The notes: generated by a model from the sequence alone, not told the origin. A stretch of DNA of 64,000 bases from Komagataeibacter xylinus (GCF_009834365.1 NZ_CP041348.1:1112501-1176500); one strand, 5' to 3'; positions 15,840 through 26,784 are shown, counted from the first letter of the stretch. A program made the numbers and translations.

Positions 15840-18682
15840 TCGTCTTCTGTCGGGCGGCGCATAAGCACTTCACGGCGGCCCACATGGTTGGCCTCGCTGA
15901 CCAGCCCTTCCTTCTCCATCTGCTCGATGATCTTGGCCGCACGGTTATAGCCGATCGACAGATGGCGCTGGATGAAGGAGGTCGATGCCTTGCCCTCACG
16001 CGCCACCACTTCAACCGCCTGCGCAAACAGGCCATCTTCCTCAGCACCACCAGAAGGGGCAGCGAAGGGCTTGTCCGCGCTGTCCTCTTCCTGGGGCGAG
16101 ATGACATCATCATCATAGATCGGCTCGCCCTGCGTGCGCAGGAAGGCCACCACGGCCTCCACCTCCGCATCCGCCACGAACGGGCCGTGCACGCGCGTGA
16201 TCCGCCCGCCTGCCTGCATGAACAGCATGTCCCCTCGCCCCAGAAGCTGCTCGGCCCCCTGCTCGCCCAGAATGGTGCGGCTGTCGAACTTGCTGATGAC
16301 CTGAAACGAAATACGCGTGGGGAAGTTGGCCTTGATGGTGCCGGTAATCACATCGACCGAGGGGCGCTGGGTGGCAAGAATGAGATGGATGCCCGCCGCG
16401 CGCGCTTTTTGGGCCAGGCGTTGCAGCAGGGCCTCGATCTCCTTGCCCGCCACGATCATGAGATCGGCCATCTCATCAACCACGATGACAAGATAGGGCA
16501 GCGAATCAAGGGCAAGCTGCTGCTCCTCGAATGTCGGCTTGCCGGTTTCGGGGTCATAGCCGGTCTGCACGCGCCGGGTCACGATCTCGCCGCGCTCGCG
16601 GGCTTCGGTCACGCGCTCGTTGTAGCTGGCGATGTTACGCACCTGCAGGTGCGCCATGGCGCGGTAGCGGCGATCCATCTCGCGCACCGCCCATTTCATG
16701 GCCGCGACCGCCTTGGCCGGTTCCGTCACCACCGGGGTCATGAGATGGGGAATGCCCTCATAGATGGACAGTTCAAGGATCTTGGGGTCAATCAGGATCA
16801 GGCGGCACTGCTCGGGCGAGAGGCGGTAGAGCAGCGACAGGATCATGGAGTTCACCCCCACCGACTTGCCCGACCCCGTGGTGCCCGCAATCAGCAGGTG
16901 GGGCATGGCGGCAAGGTCGCTATAAACCGATTCACCCGCAATATCCTTGCCCAGCGCAAGGTTGAGCCGCGCGGGGGAATGCGCCCATCGAGGGTCCATG
17001 AGCAGTTCGGAGAAATAAACTGTCTCACGCCGGGAATTCGGCACCTCGATGCCAATCACGTTGCGCCCCGGCACGGTGGCAATGCGCACGCTGAGCACCG
17101 ACAGGGAGCGCGCCACGTCATCCGCCAGGCCAATCACGCGGGCGGCGCGGATGCCGGCTGCGGGCTGGAGTTCATACAGCGTGACCACCGGGCCTGCATG
17201 ATAGGCCACGATCGTGCCCTGCACCCCGTACTCGGACAGCACGGTCACAAGCTGGGCGGCGTTGGCCTTGAGCAGTTCCTCGGTCGGCTTGGTCGTGGAG
17301 GCTGGCGGCGGCGGTGTCAGCAGTGAAAGCGAGGGAAACTGCCACTGCGGCTGCTGCGGCGGCGTATAGCCCGACGTGGCGGAAGCCGCGGGCGCAGGTG
17401 CATCATACGCATCCGGGCGGGCAGGCGCCTCATCGGCGCGCGGGCCACCGGAGAAAAGGCGTGAAAAGAGGTTCGGGCGCGCCGGTTCCTCAACAGCGGG
17501 CGGCGTGCCCGGATGATCGGTGATGGGCGTGTTTTCGGGCGGTCCCGGCTCGTCATGCCATGGCGCGCGGTCAGATGCCGTGTCATTCCCCCCCACCAGC
17601 AACGGCTGCGGAATATCCTCATCCATGCCCGGCGGGTGCATCCAGTTGCTCTGCAACGACACCTGCGCCGGGCGGCCGCCTTCCAGCTTGCGGCTGCCGG
17701 GCAACGTCGGGCGCGCCGCATCCTCCGGCTTTGTGGTGGTGGCGGGCATGTTCTTAGCATCTGGCGCACGCAGGCTGCCTGCAGGGGCCGCATCGTTCAC
17801 CGGCATCAGGCCCGTGCCGGGGGCAGCGCCCGCCCGAACGAGGGGCCCGGTCTCAGCATGGGGCGCAGATGCGGTCAGGGCAGTATTGAAAAGCGGTTCG
17901 TCTTCATCCTCGATCAGCGCCGCCAGTGAGGATGGTGGCGCTGCGGCAGGGGCCGCCTGAGAAGCGGGAGAATGGGCCGGTGCCTGCGCCCCGCCCTGCC
18001 CTGCTTCGGGCCGCGCTGCCATGCGGCGCAGCCAGGCCACCAGCACCATGGGCTGGCGCAACCCGAACAGGAAACCGCGCCCCATGCCCCGCCATTCCGA
18101 CAGGGACAGGGCAAGTGCGAGCAGCACCAGCAGGGCGCCAAGCACAAGCCCCAGCACCCAGACAAGGAGCGGCCCACCATGCCCCACGAACACGATGGCA
18201 GCCTGAATCGACATATGCGCGACCGAAAGGCCCACTGCCCCGCCCAGCCCGGCCTGCGTGGGCCATTGTGGCGCGTGCAGTCCCGCCAGCAGCGGCAGGG
18301 CCGCGACATCGGCTGCAATGACCGGCAGGGCGCATAGCAGGGCAATGAGACGCAGAAGCGCCGATACCAGCCCATGGTGGCGGATCAGGCGCCAGCCCCA
18401 CGCCATGAGGCAGAAAATGGCCAGTGTGCCCACGATCCCGAAATTCTGGAGCATGAAATCGGCCATATAGGCGCCGGGCCGCCCGAGCAGGTTGCCCGGC
18501 GGCTGCGCGCTCGACGTATTGGCGGAGGGATCGCGCGGATCATAACTCCATAACGCAATGGCGAGACACAGCGCCAGAATCCACAATCCCACGCCACCGG
18601 CTTCGGCCAACCGTTCGCGCAGGCGCGAACGGGCCGGGCCAGAGGAAAGTGATTCAGGAAAAAAACGGCTGAAGATCGCCAA
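15836..18682 (-). CDS. ftsK: DNA translocase FtsK
   Basis: The 948-aa protein pumps chromosomal DNA through the division septum and activates XerCD at dif. Four to five membrane segments occupy the first 200 residues. A long Pro/Ala-rich linker follows (about 230-460). The motor carries Walker A GTTGSGKSVGVN (about 615) and Walker B LVIVVDEMADL (about 720). The C-terminal gamma winged helix (SFIQRHLSIGYNRAAKIIEQMEKEGLV) reads KOPS sequences. Length and order are normal. It heads a compact minus-strand cluster with overlapping genes downstream. Confidence 0.96.
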   Translation of the reverse strand: MAIFSRFFPESLSSGPARSRLRERLAEAGGVGLWILALCLAIALWSYDPRDPSANTSSAQPPGNLLGRPGAYMADFMLQNFGIVGTLAIFCLMAWGWRLIRHHGLVSALLRLIALLCALPVIAADVAALPLLAGLHAPQWPTQAGLGGAVGLSVAHMSIQAAIVFVGHGGPLLVWVLGLVLGALLVLLALALSLSEWRGMGRGFLFGLRQPMVLVAWLRRMAARPEAGQGGAQAPAHSPASQAAPAAAPPSSLAALIEDEDEPLFNTALTASAPHAETGPLVRAGAAPGTGLMPVNDAAPAGSLRAPDAKNMPATTTKPEDAARPTLPGSRKLEGGRPAQVSLQSNWMHPPGMDEDIPQPLLVGGNDTASDRAPWHDEPGPPENTPITDHPGTPPAVEEPARPNLFSRLFSGGPRADEAPARPDAYDAPAPAASATSGYTPPQQPQWQFPSLSLLTPPPPASTTKPTEELLKANAAQLVTVLSEYGVQGTIVAYHAGPVVTLYELQPAAGIRAARVIGLADDVARSLSVLSVRIATVPGRNVIGIEVPNSRRETVYFSELLMDPRWAHSPARLNLALGKDIAGESVYSDLAAMPHLLIAGTTGSGKSVGVNSMILSLLYRLSPEQCRLILIDPKILELSIYEGIPHLMTPVVTEPAKAVAAMKWAVREMDRRYRAMAHLQVRNIASYNERVTEARERGEIVTRRVQTGYDPETGKPTFEEQQLALDSLPYLVIVVDEMADLMIVAGKEIEALLQRLAQKARAAGIHLILATQRPSVDVITGTIKANFPTRISFQVISKFDSRTILGEQGAEQLLGRGDMLFMQAGGRITRVHGPFVADAEVEAVVAFLRTQGEPIYDDDVISPQEEDSADKPFAAPSGGAEEDGLFAQAVEVVAREGKASTSFIQRHLSIGYNRAAKIIEQMEKEGLVSEANHVGRREVLMRRPTEDE

Positions 18683-18837
18683 AAATCCACATCCCGATCA
18701 TAAGGTCCGCCTGCGGGGACCAAAAGCACGAGGGAGATGACCTTGCATGCCGCGCCTGCCATTCCCGCCAAACGAAACAACTATAACCCTGTCCACACGA
18801 CAGAAAGAAGGCCGACAGGATAAAATACGGCGATGAA

Positions 18838-19413
18838 TCACCCGTTATCATCCGCCCCATGCCGCCAGGCATACAGGCAGGCCGCTCCATGCCGCCGCTC
18901 GAGCAGCAGATGCTGCGCCGCCACAGGGGGTGCTTCTGCCGCAGCTGTCTCGACCACGATGAGGGTGCCAGCGTGCAGCCAGCCACCCCGTTCCAGCACG
19001 GCCAGCGCCCGGCTGGGCAGGTCGTGATTATACGGGGGATCGAGAAAAACCAGATCGGCGGATGCGGCAGTACCACGCGGCGGCAGGCGCAGCATGTCGC
19101 AGGCACGAATCGTGGCGCGGTCCTGCAGGCCACAGCCGTGCACATTCTCGCGCAGGCACCGCAGGGCCGCGCGGTTCTGCTCGACAAACAGCGCAGATGC
19201 CGCCCCGCGTGAAAGGGCCTCGAGCCCCAGCGCACCGGTTCCGGCAAACCCGTCGAGCACGTGCGCGCCGCGCAAACGGTCCGCCCCGGCCCATGGCGCA
19301 TGCATCAGCGTATCGAACAGGGCCTGGCGCACCCGGTCCGCCGTGGGGCGCGTGACCTGTCCCGGCGGGGCCAGCAGGGTGCGGCCCCTGCATTCACCTG
19401 CGATGATCCGCAT
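18838..19413 (-). CDS. rsmD: 16S rRNA (guanine(966)-N(2))-methyltransferase RsmD
   Basis: The 191-aa enzyme methylates G966 of 16S rRNA with SAM. Hallmarks are the N-terminal MRIIAGECRGR, RPTADRVRQALFD, the SAM loop VLDGFAGTGALGLEALSRGA and the catalytic LVFLDPPYN. Its start codon abuts the end of the RsuA/RluB-type gene (1-base overlap), which shows a two-gene RNA-modification operon. About 155 bases without a gene separate it from ftsK. Confidence 0.95.
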   Translation of the reverse strand: MRIIAGECRGRTLLAPPGQVTRPTADRVRQALFDTLMHAPWAGADRLRGAHVLDGFAGTGALGLEALSRGAASALFVEQNRAALRCLRENVHGCGLQDRATIRACDMLRLPPRGTAASADLVFLDPPYNHDLPSRALAVLERGGWLHAGTLIVVETAAAEAPPVAAQHLLLERRHGAACLYAWRHGADDNG

Positions 19414-20189
19414 CAGGCCCCGCGCGGGGTCTTGCCGCCCGCAAGGCCTGCTATCTGCTCACGGATGACCTTGCCGGTCACTTCCTCAAGCTCGCCCCGC
19501 TTGAGCGTGCCAAGCTGGAATGGCCCGTAGGAGGTGCGGATCAGGCGGCTGACATGCAGGTTCAGCCCTTGCATCACCTTACGGATCTCGCGGTTCTTGC
19601 CTTCACGCAGCGAGACGGTCAGCCAGGCATTGTCGCCCTTGACGGAATCAAGCTGCGCCTCGATCGGGCCATAACGCACGCCCTCGAACTCGCTGCCCCT
19701 GATCAGGGAGGCCAGCGCGCGCTCATCAACCACCCCAAACACGCGCACACGGTAACGCCTGATCCAGCCATTGCTGGGCAGTTCCAGCCTGCGTGCGAGT
19801 GCACCATCATTGGTGAGCAGCAGCAGCCCCTCGCTGTTCAGGTCAAGACGGCCCACGCTGATGACGCGCGGCATGCCCGGCGGCAGGGAGTCGAACACGG
19901 TGGGGCGGTCCTCGGGGTCGCGATGGGTCGTGACCAGCCCGTCGGGCTTATGGTAGCGCCACAGCCGCGTGCGGTCGGGCGCGCCGACCACCTTCTGCTC
20001 GACCTGAACGATATCGCCTTCATCGACAAAAGTGGCCGGATGGGTGACCGGCGCGCCATTGAGCTGCACCTTGCCCTCGGCAATCAGGCGCTCGGCATCG
20101 CGCCTGCTGCACACGCCCGAACGGGCCAGCCATTTGGCAATACGGTCACCACGCGCGGAGGGGGCTTGGGTGGAATGGTCCTGTGTCAT
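19413..20189 (-). CDS. rluB: RsuA/RluB-family rRNA pseudouridine synthase
   Basis: From ATG 20189 the protein has 258 aa. An S4 RNA-binding domain (about residues 15-62, AKWLARSGVCSRRDAERLI) precedes the catalytic domain. The active Asp lies in SVGRLDLNSEGLLLLTNDG. Later motifs GKNREIRKVM and VSRLIRTSYGPF fit the RluB/RsuA branch. RluB-like proteins modify 23S U2605. Assignment to RluB over RsuA or RluE is by general resemblance. The start overlaps the upstream amidotransferase stop by 4 bases. Confidence 0.9.
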   Translation of the reverse strand: MTQDHSTQAPSARGDRIAKWLARSGVCSRRDAERLIAEGKVQLNGAPVTHPATFVDEGDIVQVEQKVVGAPDRTRLWRYHKPDGLVTTHRDPEDRPTVFDSLPPGMPRVISVGRLDLNSEGLLLLTNDGALARRLELPSNGWIRRYRVRVFGVVDERALASLIRGSEFEGVRYGPIEAQLDSVKGDNAWLTVSLREGKNREIRKVMQGLNLHVSRLIRTSYGPFQLGTLKRGELEEVTGKVIREQIAGLAGGKTPRGA

Positions 20190-20923
20190 GTTCCTGTCTG
20201 CCTCGCAGCGTCGATCAACCCTTCGAACAGAAGACGGTCTCCTGCCGATATGCCAAATTCGGGGTGCCACTGCACCCCTATACAGAACGGATGGCCGGGA
20301 AGCTCAATAGCCTCGACCACGCCATCGGGCGCCGTGGCGCAGATCACCCCGCGCCCGGCATCCGCCACCGCCTGGTGGTGCGATGAATTGACGGCCAGCA
20401 CCTCCTGCCCCACCAGGCGCGCAAGCTGCGTGCCGGGGGTTACATGCACTACATGCCCCGCCTCATCACGCGGGTTGGGCTGTTCATGCGCGAGAGCGGC
20501 GGGATAGGTGTCGGGAATATGCTGCACCAGCCGCCCACCGAGCAGCACGGCGAGCAACTGCATGCCACCGCAGATGCCCATTACCGGTCGCCCCAGAGCC
20601 AGCCCCTCGCTGAGCAGCGCCATTTCCGCTGCCGTGCGGCGCGGCTTGGTCTGCACGGTCGCATGCGGCGGCTCATCGCCATACAGATCGGGCGGCACGT
20701 CAAAAGCCCCACCGGTGACCACCAGCCCATCGAGCCGGGCCACCATCTGCGCCGCCTGTGCCGTATCATGCCCCAGCGCTACCGGCAGGCCGCCACAGGC
20801 GGAAATCATGTCCATGTAATTCTGGCGCAGCGCATACCACGCAAAGCGGGAATAACCGCCCGTGGTGGAAGGTGGCTCGCTATCGAGCGTGATACCGATC
20901 AGGGGAGCGCGTGAAGGGGTCAT
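20186..20923 (-). CDS. Peptidase C26 / gamma-glutamyl-gamma-aminobutyrate hydrolase family
   Basis: The 245-aa protein is a class I glutamine-amidotransferase-like hydrolase. The Cys nucleophile lies in VMGICGGMQLLAV, the His and Glu of the triad in IGVQWHPEFG, and DGLVVTGGAFDV precedes them. PuuD-type enzymes release glutamate from gamma-Glu-GABA in putrescine breakdown. No other puu genes are nearby, so the substrate could be a different gamma-glutamyl compound. It is first in a unit with the rluB-like gene and rsmD. Confidence 0.88.
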   Translation of the reverse strand: MTPSRAPLIGITLDSEPPSTTGGYSRFAWYALRQNYMDMISACGGLPVALGHDTAQAAQMVARLDGLVVTGGAFDVPPDLYGDEPPHATVQTKPRRTAAEMALLSEGLALGRPVMGICGGMQLLAVLLGGRLVQHIPDTYPAALAHEQPNPRDEAGHVVHVTPGTQLARLVGQEVLAVNSSHHQAVADAGRGVICATAPDGVVEAIELPGHPFCIGVQWHPEFGISAGDRLLFEGLIDAARQTGT

Positions 20924-21079
20924 GGCACTGACCTGGCAGGACGGGCTGGCGGGCGGAACGGAGTCATCATGCTGTTCCCCCTTCTGTGCTGCTGCAAGAG
21001 TGCCACGCTACGTGCATGATACAAAAAATCCCCACCGGCAAAGCCTTGATGGGGACTTATGTAATCTTATTAAACCCTA

Positions 21080-21155
<76 letters not shown>

Positions 21156-21238
21156 ACAGGGTTACCCTCTCGGGTGAGAGGGCTTCTAGCAGTCACCCCA
21201 TTGGCTGGCAAGGGGTTTTTTGAATTTTTTTATATTCC

Positions 21239-22138
21239 CTAGCGCTGGAGCAACCGCAGCAGCCCATCAAACTGCTCGAGCGAGCGGTAATCGATCTTCA
21301 CACTCCCGCCCTTGCCATCAAAGCTGATCTGCACTTTCAGGCCCAGCCTTGTGGCAAGATCACGCTCAAGGGCGGCGATCTCGGGGTTGCGGGCGGCTTT
21401 CTCCCCCTTCTCACGTGCAGTAGTGGCCTTGCGCTCGTGCTGCCTGGCCAAGGCCTCGGTCTGGCGCACGTTCAGCCCCTGCGCCAGCACCACCTTCAGC
21501 GCCGCCACCGGATCGGCATGCGCCAGCAGGGCCCGGGCATGACCTGCGGAAAGACTTTGATGACGCACCGCATCACGCACGGGCGGCGGCAGTTGCAGCA
21601 GGCGGACCATATTGGCCACATGCGGGCGCGACTTGCCAATGGCGCTGGCCAGTTCATCCTGCGTCAGTTCGTAGTCATCAAGCAGGCGCTGGAGGCCCTC
21701 GGCTTCCTCGATGGCGTTGAGATCGGCGCGCTGGAGATTTTCCACCAGAGCCGCGGCCATGGCATCGCCATCATCGAGCGGGCGGATATGCACCGGCACG
21801 TCATGCAGCCCCGCAATCTGCGAAGCCCGCCACCGGCGCTCACCCGCAATGATCTGGTAAGTGCCCGGACGCTGCGGATGGGGGCGGACCAGAATGGGCT
21901 GCAAAATACCGCGCACGCGGATGGAACTGGCCAGTTCATCGAGCGCGCCCGGTTCCATCTGCTGGCGCGGCTGGAAGGGACTGGGCTCCAGCACATCGAC
22001 CGGCAGGCTGGAAATGGCTTCCGGGGCCTTGCGCCCCTCGACCGCAGGGGCCGCGGGCAATGCATTGACCTGCTCGCCCAGTAGCGCTGCAAGCCCACGG
22101 CCCAGGCGGGGGCGACCCGCTTCCTTCTTGGTTTTCAC
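21239..22138 (-). CDS. parB: Chromosome-partitioning protein ParB
   Basis: The 299-aa CTP-dependent clamp binds parS and organises the origin region for segregation. The N-terminal motif RPRLGRGLAALLG contacts ParA. The ParB/Srx domain contains VLEPSPFQPRQQ and IIAGERRWRAS (CTP-binding GERRxRA motif). The HTH that recognises parS includes LTQDELASAIGKSRPHVANMVRLL. A C-terminal dimerisation domain ends at FDGLLRLLQR. It overlaps parA by 4 bases. Two perfect parS sites lie nearby at 23531 and 25871. Confidence 0.96.
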   Translation of the reverse strand: MKTKKEAGRPRLGRGLAALLGEQVNALPAAPAVEGRKAPEAISSLPVDVLEPSPFQPRQQMEPGALDELASSIRVRGILQPILVRPHPQRPGTYQIIAGERRWRASQIAGLHDVPVHIRPLDDGDAMAAALVENLQRADLNAIEEAEGLQRLLDDYELTQDELASAIGKSRPHVANMVRLLQLPPPVRDAVRHQSLSAGHARALLAHADPVAALKVVLAQGLNVRQTEALARQHERKATTAREKGEKAARNPEIAALERDLATRLGLKVQISFDGKGGSVKIDYRSLEQFDGLLRLLQR

Positions 22139-22980
22139 GCGCGTGCCTTCCCTTTATGACCAGCCGCCAAGCCAAGGCGCCCTGCCAGTTCGGTTGCCAG
22201 CGCCTGATAGGCCTGACTGCCCGAGGAGCGCTGGTCGTAATTCATGACCGGCTGCCCGTGGCTCTGCGCCTCGGAGATACGGATATTGCGGGGAATGAGG
22301 GTTTCCATCACCTTGTCGCCAAAGAAGCTGCGGGCATCATCGGCTACGAGTTCCGACAGGTTGTTACGCCGATCATACATGGTCAGCACGATGCCATCGA
22401 GTTTGAGCGCCGGGTTGAGCCCCTTGCTTACGCTATTGACGGTGCGCACCAGCTGGCTGATGCCTTCGAGCGCAAAAAATTCGCATTGCAGCGGCACGAG
22501 CACCGACTGCGCTGCCACCAGCGCGTTGAGCGTGAGCAGGCCAAGGCTGGGCGGGCAATCAATCAGCACAACGTCATAATCGCTGCCAATCTGGGCCAGG
22601 GCCTCACGCAGGCGGTATTCGCGCCCTTCCGCCATGACCAGCTCAAGCTCGGCACCAGCCAGTTCAGTATCCGCCGCAATCAGCGACAGGCCAGGCACGG
22701 CGCTGGCCTGCACCACGCCTGCAGCGCGCCCGCCATCTTCCAGCATGGCATAGGTGCCGCTGCTGCGGGCATCATACCCCACGCCCAGACCGGTCGAGGC
22801 ATTGCCCTGCGGGTCGAGATCGACCAGCAGCACTTTCAGCCCCGAGGTGGCCAGCGCGGCCGCCACGTTGATGGCGGTGGTTGTCTTGCCTACGCCGCCC
22901 TTCTGGTTGGCCAGCGCGATAATGCGGGGGGAAGACGCTGACCGGCTTCCCGTATCATTCATTGTTATGGTCTCTGACAC
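22135..22980 (-). CDS. parA: Chromosome-partitioning ATPase ParA
   Basis: The 281-aa protein is a Walker-type ATPase that drives ParB-parS movement. The deviant Walker A is [15 protein letters not shown] (about residues 25-39) with the signature Lys, and [13 protein letters not shown] and [11 protein letters not shown] follow. Length is normal for chromosomal ParA. The first residues could start at either of two methionines (MSETIT or MNDTGS). The former overlaps the rsmG end by 26 bases. Confidence 0.96.
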   Translation of the reverse strand: MSETITMNDTGSRSASSPRIIALANQKGGVGKTTTAINVAAALATSGLKVLLVDLDPQGNASTGLGVGYDARSSGTYAMLEDGGRAAGVVQASAVPGLSLIAADTELAGAELELVMAEGREYRLREALAQIGSDYDVVLIDCPPSLGLLTLNALVAAQSVLVPLQCEFFALEGISQLVRTVNSVSKGLNPALKLDGIVLTMYDRRNNLSELVADDARSFFGDKVMETLIPRNIRISEAQSHGQPVMNYDQRSSGSQAYQALATELAGRLGLAAGHKGKARA

Positions 22981-23581
22981 GCCTGATATCGCTCAATTCT
23001 AGAATCACACCATCCGTATTGGTACGGCTTGGAATCCGGGTTGTCGCCATGTGCCAACCGGCACGGGCCATCGTCAATTCTTCCTCTGCGTTGCGTCCTT
23101 TCAGAAACAGGCAGATACCATCAGGCTGCAGGAACCGCGCACCCCATTCCAGCAGGCGCGACAGGGGAGCAAGGGCCCGGGCCGTCACCACCTGCGCGGG
23201 AGGTACATCAACCACTTCCAGCCGCTGCGCGCAGACCCGCACCTTCACCCCCGCCACCCGTGCCGCCTCACGCAGGAATGCAGCCTTGCGCTGGTCGGAT
23301 TCAACCAGCGTCACGTTCGCATCGGTCGCGCACGCGATGACCAGACCGGGGAATCCTCCGCCCGAGCCCATATCAACCAGATCCACGCCGCCAGACGGAA
23401 TCAGGCTGGCAAGCTGCAGGCTGTCGCCGATATGGCGTGACCACAGATGCGGCAGGTCATGCGGGGAGACAAGGTTGATGCGCGCATTCCAGCGCAGCAG
23501 CAGGTCGGCATACCGCTCCAGCCGTTCGCGTGTTTCACGTGAAACATCGGCCAGCACTGCCATGGAATCACCCTGCGCCAT
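22955..23581 (-). CDS. rsmG: 16S rRNA (guanine(527)-N(7))-methyltransferase RsmG
   Basis: The 208-aa enzyme (GidB) methylates G527 of 16S rRNA, where loss gives low-level streptomycin resistance in many bacteria. Motifs: [22 protein letters not shown], the SAM loop [14 protein letters not shown] and [16 protein letters not shown] perfect parS site is embedded in the codons for DVSRET near the N-terminus, as in several alphaproteobacteria. The stop of mnmG touches its start. Confidence 0.95.
   Translation of the reverse strand: MAQGDSMAVLADVSRETRERLERYADLLLRWNARINLVSPHDLPHLWSRHIGDSLQLASLIPSGGVDLVDMGSGGGFPGLVIACATDANVTLVESDQRKAAFLREAARVAGVKVRVCAQRLEVVDVPPAQVVTARALAPLSRLLEWGARFLQPDGICLFLKGRNAEEELTMARAGWHMATTRIPSRTNTDGVILELSDIRRVRDHNNE
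23531..23546. promoter_or_regulatory. parS: parS centromere site 1 (inside rsmG)
   Basis: TGTTTCACGTGAAACA is a perfect match to the palindromic parS consensus bound by ParB. It lies about 1.4 kb from parB. Confidence 0.97.
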
Positions 23582-25455
23582 CAGGCCGCGACCTGACGCT
23601 GGCGGATATGCGCCAGCAACGCCACAAGGGCCGAAGGCGTAATGCCGGGAATACGCTGGGCCGCGCCAAAGGTCACGGGCCGCACGCGAGCAAGGCGCTC
23701 CTGCATCTCGCTGCTCAGCCCACCAACCTGCGCATAGTCGAGGTCAGGCGGCAGGGTGATGCGGCCTTCGGTGGCAAGCTGGCGAATCTCGCGATCCTGC
23801 CGGGTAATGTAGCCGCTATAGCGGGCCTCGGTGGCCAGATGACGGGCCACGCGAGGCGGCAGGCCAGCAAACCACGGGGCGATGGTGGCAATCATGGCAG
23901 GTGTTGCATCGGTCGCCAGCACATCAAGCAGCGAACGCGCGCGCCCATCGGCCGAGACACTGATCCCTGCCCTGCGCAGAAGCTCCGGTGCATAGGTTTC
24001 CTGCCCGGCCCGATGAGTGGCGGCATCAATGGCCGCCTGCTCTGCCTCGAAACGCGCGGCGCGTGGTGGTGCAACACACCCCCATTCCATGCCGCGTGGC
24101 GTCAGGCGCAGGTCAGCGTTATCAGCCCGCAGGGTCAGCCTGTATTCCGCGCGTGAGGTAAACATGCGGTATGGCTCGGACACGCCCTGCGTGGTCAGAT
24201 CATCAATCATGACCCCAATATAGGCATCGCCGCGCTCCAGCGTTACCCCCGCTTCACCCGCCGCATGCCGGGCTGCGTTGATGCCCGCAATCAGGCCCTG
24301 CGCTCCGGCCTCTTCATAGCCCGTCGTGCCATTGACCTGACCTGCCAGGAACAGACCGGGCAGGCTTTTGAGTTCCAGCGTGGGGGCGAGTTCGCGCGGG
24401 TCAACATAGTCGTATTCCACGGCGTAGCCCGGCCGCACGATGCGGCAGTGTTCCAGCCCCGGAATGCTTTGCAGCATTTCAAGCTGCACATGGGCAGGCA
24501 GGCTGGTGGAAATACCATTGGGATAGACCAGCCCGCCATCAGGGTTGCCGGGCAGGCCTTCGGGCTCAAGGAAGATCTGGTGCGAGTCCTTTTGCGCGAA
24601 CCGTACCACCTTGTCCTCGATGGAGGGGCAGTAGCGCGGTCCCCGCCCCGAGATCGCGCCGCCATACAACGCCGAAAGATGCAGGTTCTCGCGAATGATC
24701 TCATGCGTGCGCGGCGTGGTGGCCGTGATGCGGCACGAGACCATGGGGTTGGTGATGCCGTCCGTCATGCGGCTGAAGGGTTCAGGTTCGGCATCGCCCC
24801 GGTCTTCGGGCAGGCTATCCCAGTCGATGCTGTCGCGCGCGATGCGGGCGGGCGTTCCGGTCTTGAGGCGCCCCATGCGCAGGCCGAGTGCAGCCAGACG
24901 TTCGCCCAGCGCATTGGCGGGCCGGTCCCCCACCCTGCCCGCCGGTTCGCTGTCATGCCCGACATGGATGGTGCCGCGCAGGAAAGTGCCGGTGGCCAGC
25001 ACGACAGCACCGGCGGCAAACACCCGGCCATCCTCGCACACAATGCCGCCTACGCAGCCCTGCGCATCGAGCAGCACGTCGCCCGCAGCACCCTCAACAA
25101 TCTCCAGCCCTTCGGTCTGGTCAAGCAGGTCCTGTATGGCCTGCCGGTACAGCGTGCGGTCTGCCTGGGCGCGCGGACCATGCACCGCTGGCCCCTTGGA
25201 GCGATTGAGCAGCTTGAAGTGAATCCCGGCCCGATCGGCGGCGATGCCCATCAACCCGTCCAGCGCATCGATCTCGCGCACCAGATGCCCCTTGCCGATG
25301 CCACCGATCGCCGGGTTGCACGACATGATGCCCACCGTATCGCGCCGGTGCGTGAGCAGCAAGGTACGCGCGCCCGTACGCGCGGCGGCCGCGGCGGCTT
25401 CACACCCCGCATGCCCCCCACCGACGACAATCACATCATAGGCCCGATCCATCAC
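23581..25455 (-). CDS. mnmG: tRNA uridine 5-carboxymethylaminomethyl modification enzyme MnmG (GidA)
   Basis: The 624-aa FAD enzyme works with MnmE to build cmnm5U34 in tRNAs. The dinucleotide fold is [21 protein letters not shown]. Family signatures [26 protein letters not shown] and [14 protein letters not shown] are intact. The C-terminal helical domain ends after [11 protein letters not shown] and HIRQRQ. Length is normal. It lies 9 bases after mnmE, so the two partners are made from one transcript. Confidence 0.97.
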   Translation of the reverse strand: MMDRAYDVIVVGGGHAGCEAAAAAARTGARTLLLTHRRDTVGIMSCNPAIGGIGKGHLVREIDALDGLMGIAADRAGIHFKLLNRSKGPAVHGPRAQADRTLYRQAIQDLLDQTEGLEIVEGAAGDVLLDAQGCVGGIVCEDGRVFAAGAVVLATGTFLRGTIHVGHDSEPAGRVGDRPANALGERLAALGLRMGRLKTGTPARIARDSIDWDSLPEDRGDAEPEPFSRMTDGITNPMVSCRITATTPRTHEIIRENLHLSALYGGAISGRGPRYCPSIEDKVVRFAQKDSHQIFLEPEGLPGNPDGGLVYPNGISTSLPAHVQLEMLQSIPGLEHCRIVRPGYAVEYDYVDPRELAPTLELKSLPGLFLAGQVNGTTGYEEAGAQGLIAGINAARHAAGEAGVTLERGDAYIGVMIDDLTTQGVSEPYRMFTSRAEYRLTLRADNADLRLTPRGMEWGCVAPPRAARFEAEQAAIDAATHRAGQETYAPELLRRAGISVSADGRARSLLDVLATDATPAMIATIAPWFAGLPPRVARHLATEARYSGYITRQDREIRQLATEGRITLPPDLDYAQVGGLSSEMQERLARVRPVTFGAAQRIPGITPSALVALLAHIRQRQVAA

Positions 25456-25464
25456 CCCTTGCTC

Positions 25465-26784
25465 CTACTTGCCAATACAGAACTGGCCAAACACGGTATC
25501 CAGCAGCGCTTCCACATCCACGACGCCCGTCAGGCGGCCAAGCGCGCGCATGGCCAGCCGCATTTCCTCGCCCCGCATTTCCGGCCACGCCAGGGAAAGC
25601 GCGCGCCCGATATGGTGTGCCGTCTCCTCGATTGCGGCACGATGGCGCGCGCGGGTCAGCGGGGCGTTGGCCCGGCCTGCTGTCAGGGCGCGGGCTTTCC
25701 CGGCCAGCACTGTCTGTAGCACATCCATGCCCGCATGGGTGAGAACACTGATGCCAATTGCCCCTTCCGGCGCTGGCTGCTGGTCGATCTTGTTGCAGAC
25801 CAGCAGCCCACCCTCTTCCAGCCGGGGCGGAAGGGTGCTGCCGGTAAAGACCTGCACCACGCAATCCGCCTGTTTCACGTGAAACATTGAACGCCGTACG
25901 CCCTCGGCTTCAATCTCATCCTCTGTTTCGCGCAATCCGGCAGTATCGACAAGCGTTACCGGCACGTCACCCAGCACGATACGGGTCTCGATCGCATCGC
26001 GCGTGGTGCCCGCCCGAGCGGATACGATCGCCGCATCGCGCCCCGCCAGCGCATTGAGCAGACTGGACTTGCCCACATTCGGCTCACCCACAATGGCAAA
26101 GACCAGCCCACGACGCAGCCGTTCCGCCCCTGCCCCTTCGCGCAGATAGGCCGCCATGGTTGCGTGCAGCGCCGTCAGGCCATCGAGCAGGCCCTGCTCC
26201 ACTTCTGGCGGCAGCTCTTCATCGGGGAAGTCGATCAGCGCTTCCTGATGGGCCAGCAGCGTGCGCAGCCTGTCGGCCCATTGCTGGTACAGACGGCTCT
26301 GGGCGCCATCAACCTGGGCGAGCGCCTGCTGCCGCTGGGCCTCGGTCTCGGCATCGATCAGGTCCGCAATGCCTTCGGCCTGCATGAGGTCAAGACGCCC
26401 GTTGCCAAAGGCCCGGCGACTGAACTCGCCCGGCTCGGCCGGGCGGGCGCCAAGGGCGACGAGCGCATCAGCCACGGCATTGATTACGGCAGGGCCTGCA
26501 TGCAGGTGCAGCTCCGCGCTATCCTCGCCCGTATAGCTGTCCGGGCCGGGGAACCACAGCACCAGCGCGCGATCGAGCAGCACGGGCGTGGGGCCTTGCC
26601 GGTTCCACAGGCCACGCAGCGAGGCCCGGCGGGGCGCAGGCAGGCGGCCGCACAGGCTTTCCACAATCCGGCCACTTCCCTTCCCGCTCAGCCGCATGAC
26701 CGCGATTGCCGCGCGCGACAGGCCGCTGGCCAGAGCAAAAATGACCGGGGGAGAACCATCACTTTCCTGCATTCTTTCCTCCAT
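25465..26784 (-). CDS. mnmE: tRNA modification GTPase MnmE (TrmE)
   Basis: The 439-aa GTPase partners MnmG. The N-terminal folate-binding domain includes [20 protein letters not shown]. The G domain has [14 protein letters not shown] (G1), DTAGLRET (G3) and NKID (G4). The C-terminus FGQFCIGK keeps the conserved Cys. A perfect parS site is embedded in the codons for MFHVKQ. The second Met (MQESDG) is a possible start 4 residues in. Confidence 0.96.
   Translation of the reverse strand: MEERMQESDGSPPVIFALASGLSRAAIAVMRLSGKGSGRIVESLCGRLPAPRRASLRGLWNRQGPTPVLLDRALVLWFPGPDSYTGEDSAELHLHAGPAVINAVADALVALGARPAEPGEFSRRAFGNGRLDLMQAEGIADLIDAETEAQRQQALAQVDGAQSRLYQQWADRLRTLLAHQEALIDFPDEELPPEVEQGLLDGLTALHATMAAYLREGAGAERLRRGLVFAIVGEPNVGKSSLLNALAGRDAAIVSARAGTTRDAIETRIVLGDVPVTLVDTAGLRETEDEIEAEGVRRSMFHVKQADCVVQVFTGSTLPPRLEEGGLLVCNKIDQQPAPEGAIGISVLTHAGMDVLQTVLAGKARALTAGRANAPLTRARHRAAIEETAHHIGRALSLAWPEMRGEEMRLAMRALGRLTGVVDVEALLDTVFGQFCIGK
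25871..25886. promoter_or_regulatory. parS: parS centromere site 2 (inside mnmE)
   Basis: TGTTTCACGTGAAACA is identical to the site in rsmG, 2.34 kb away. Confidence 0.97.

Noticed and set aside
15812..17326. 504-codon plus-strand frame opposite ftsK
   Set aside because: Antisense shadow of the FtsK motor domain, with no recognisable motifs.
24265..25719. 484-codon plus-strand frame opposite mnmG/mnmE
   Set aside because: Antisense shadow, crossing two well-supported genes.
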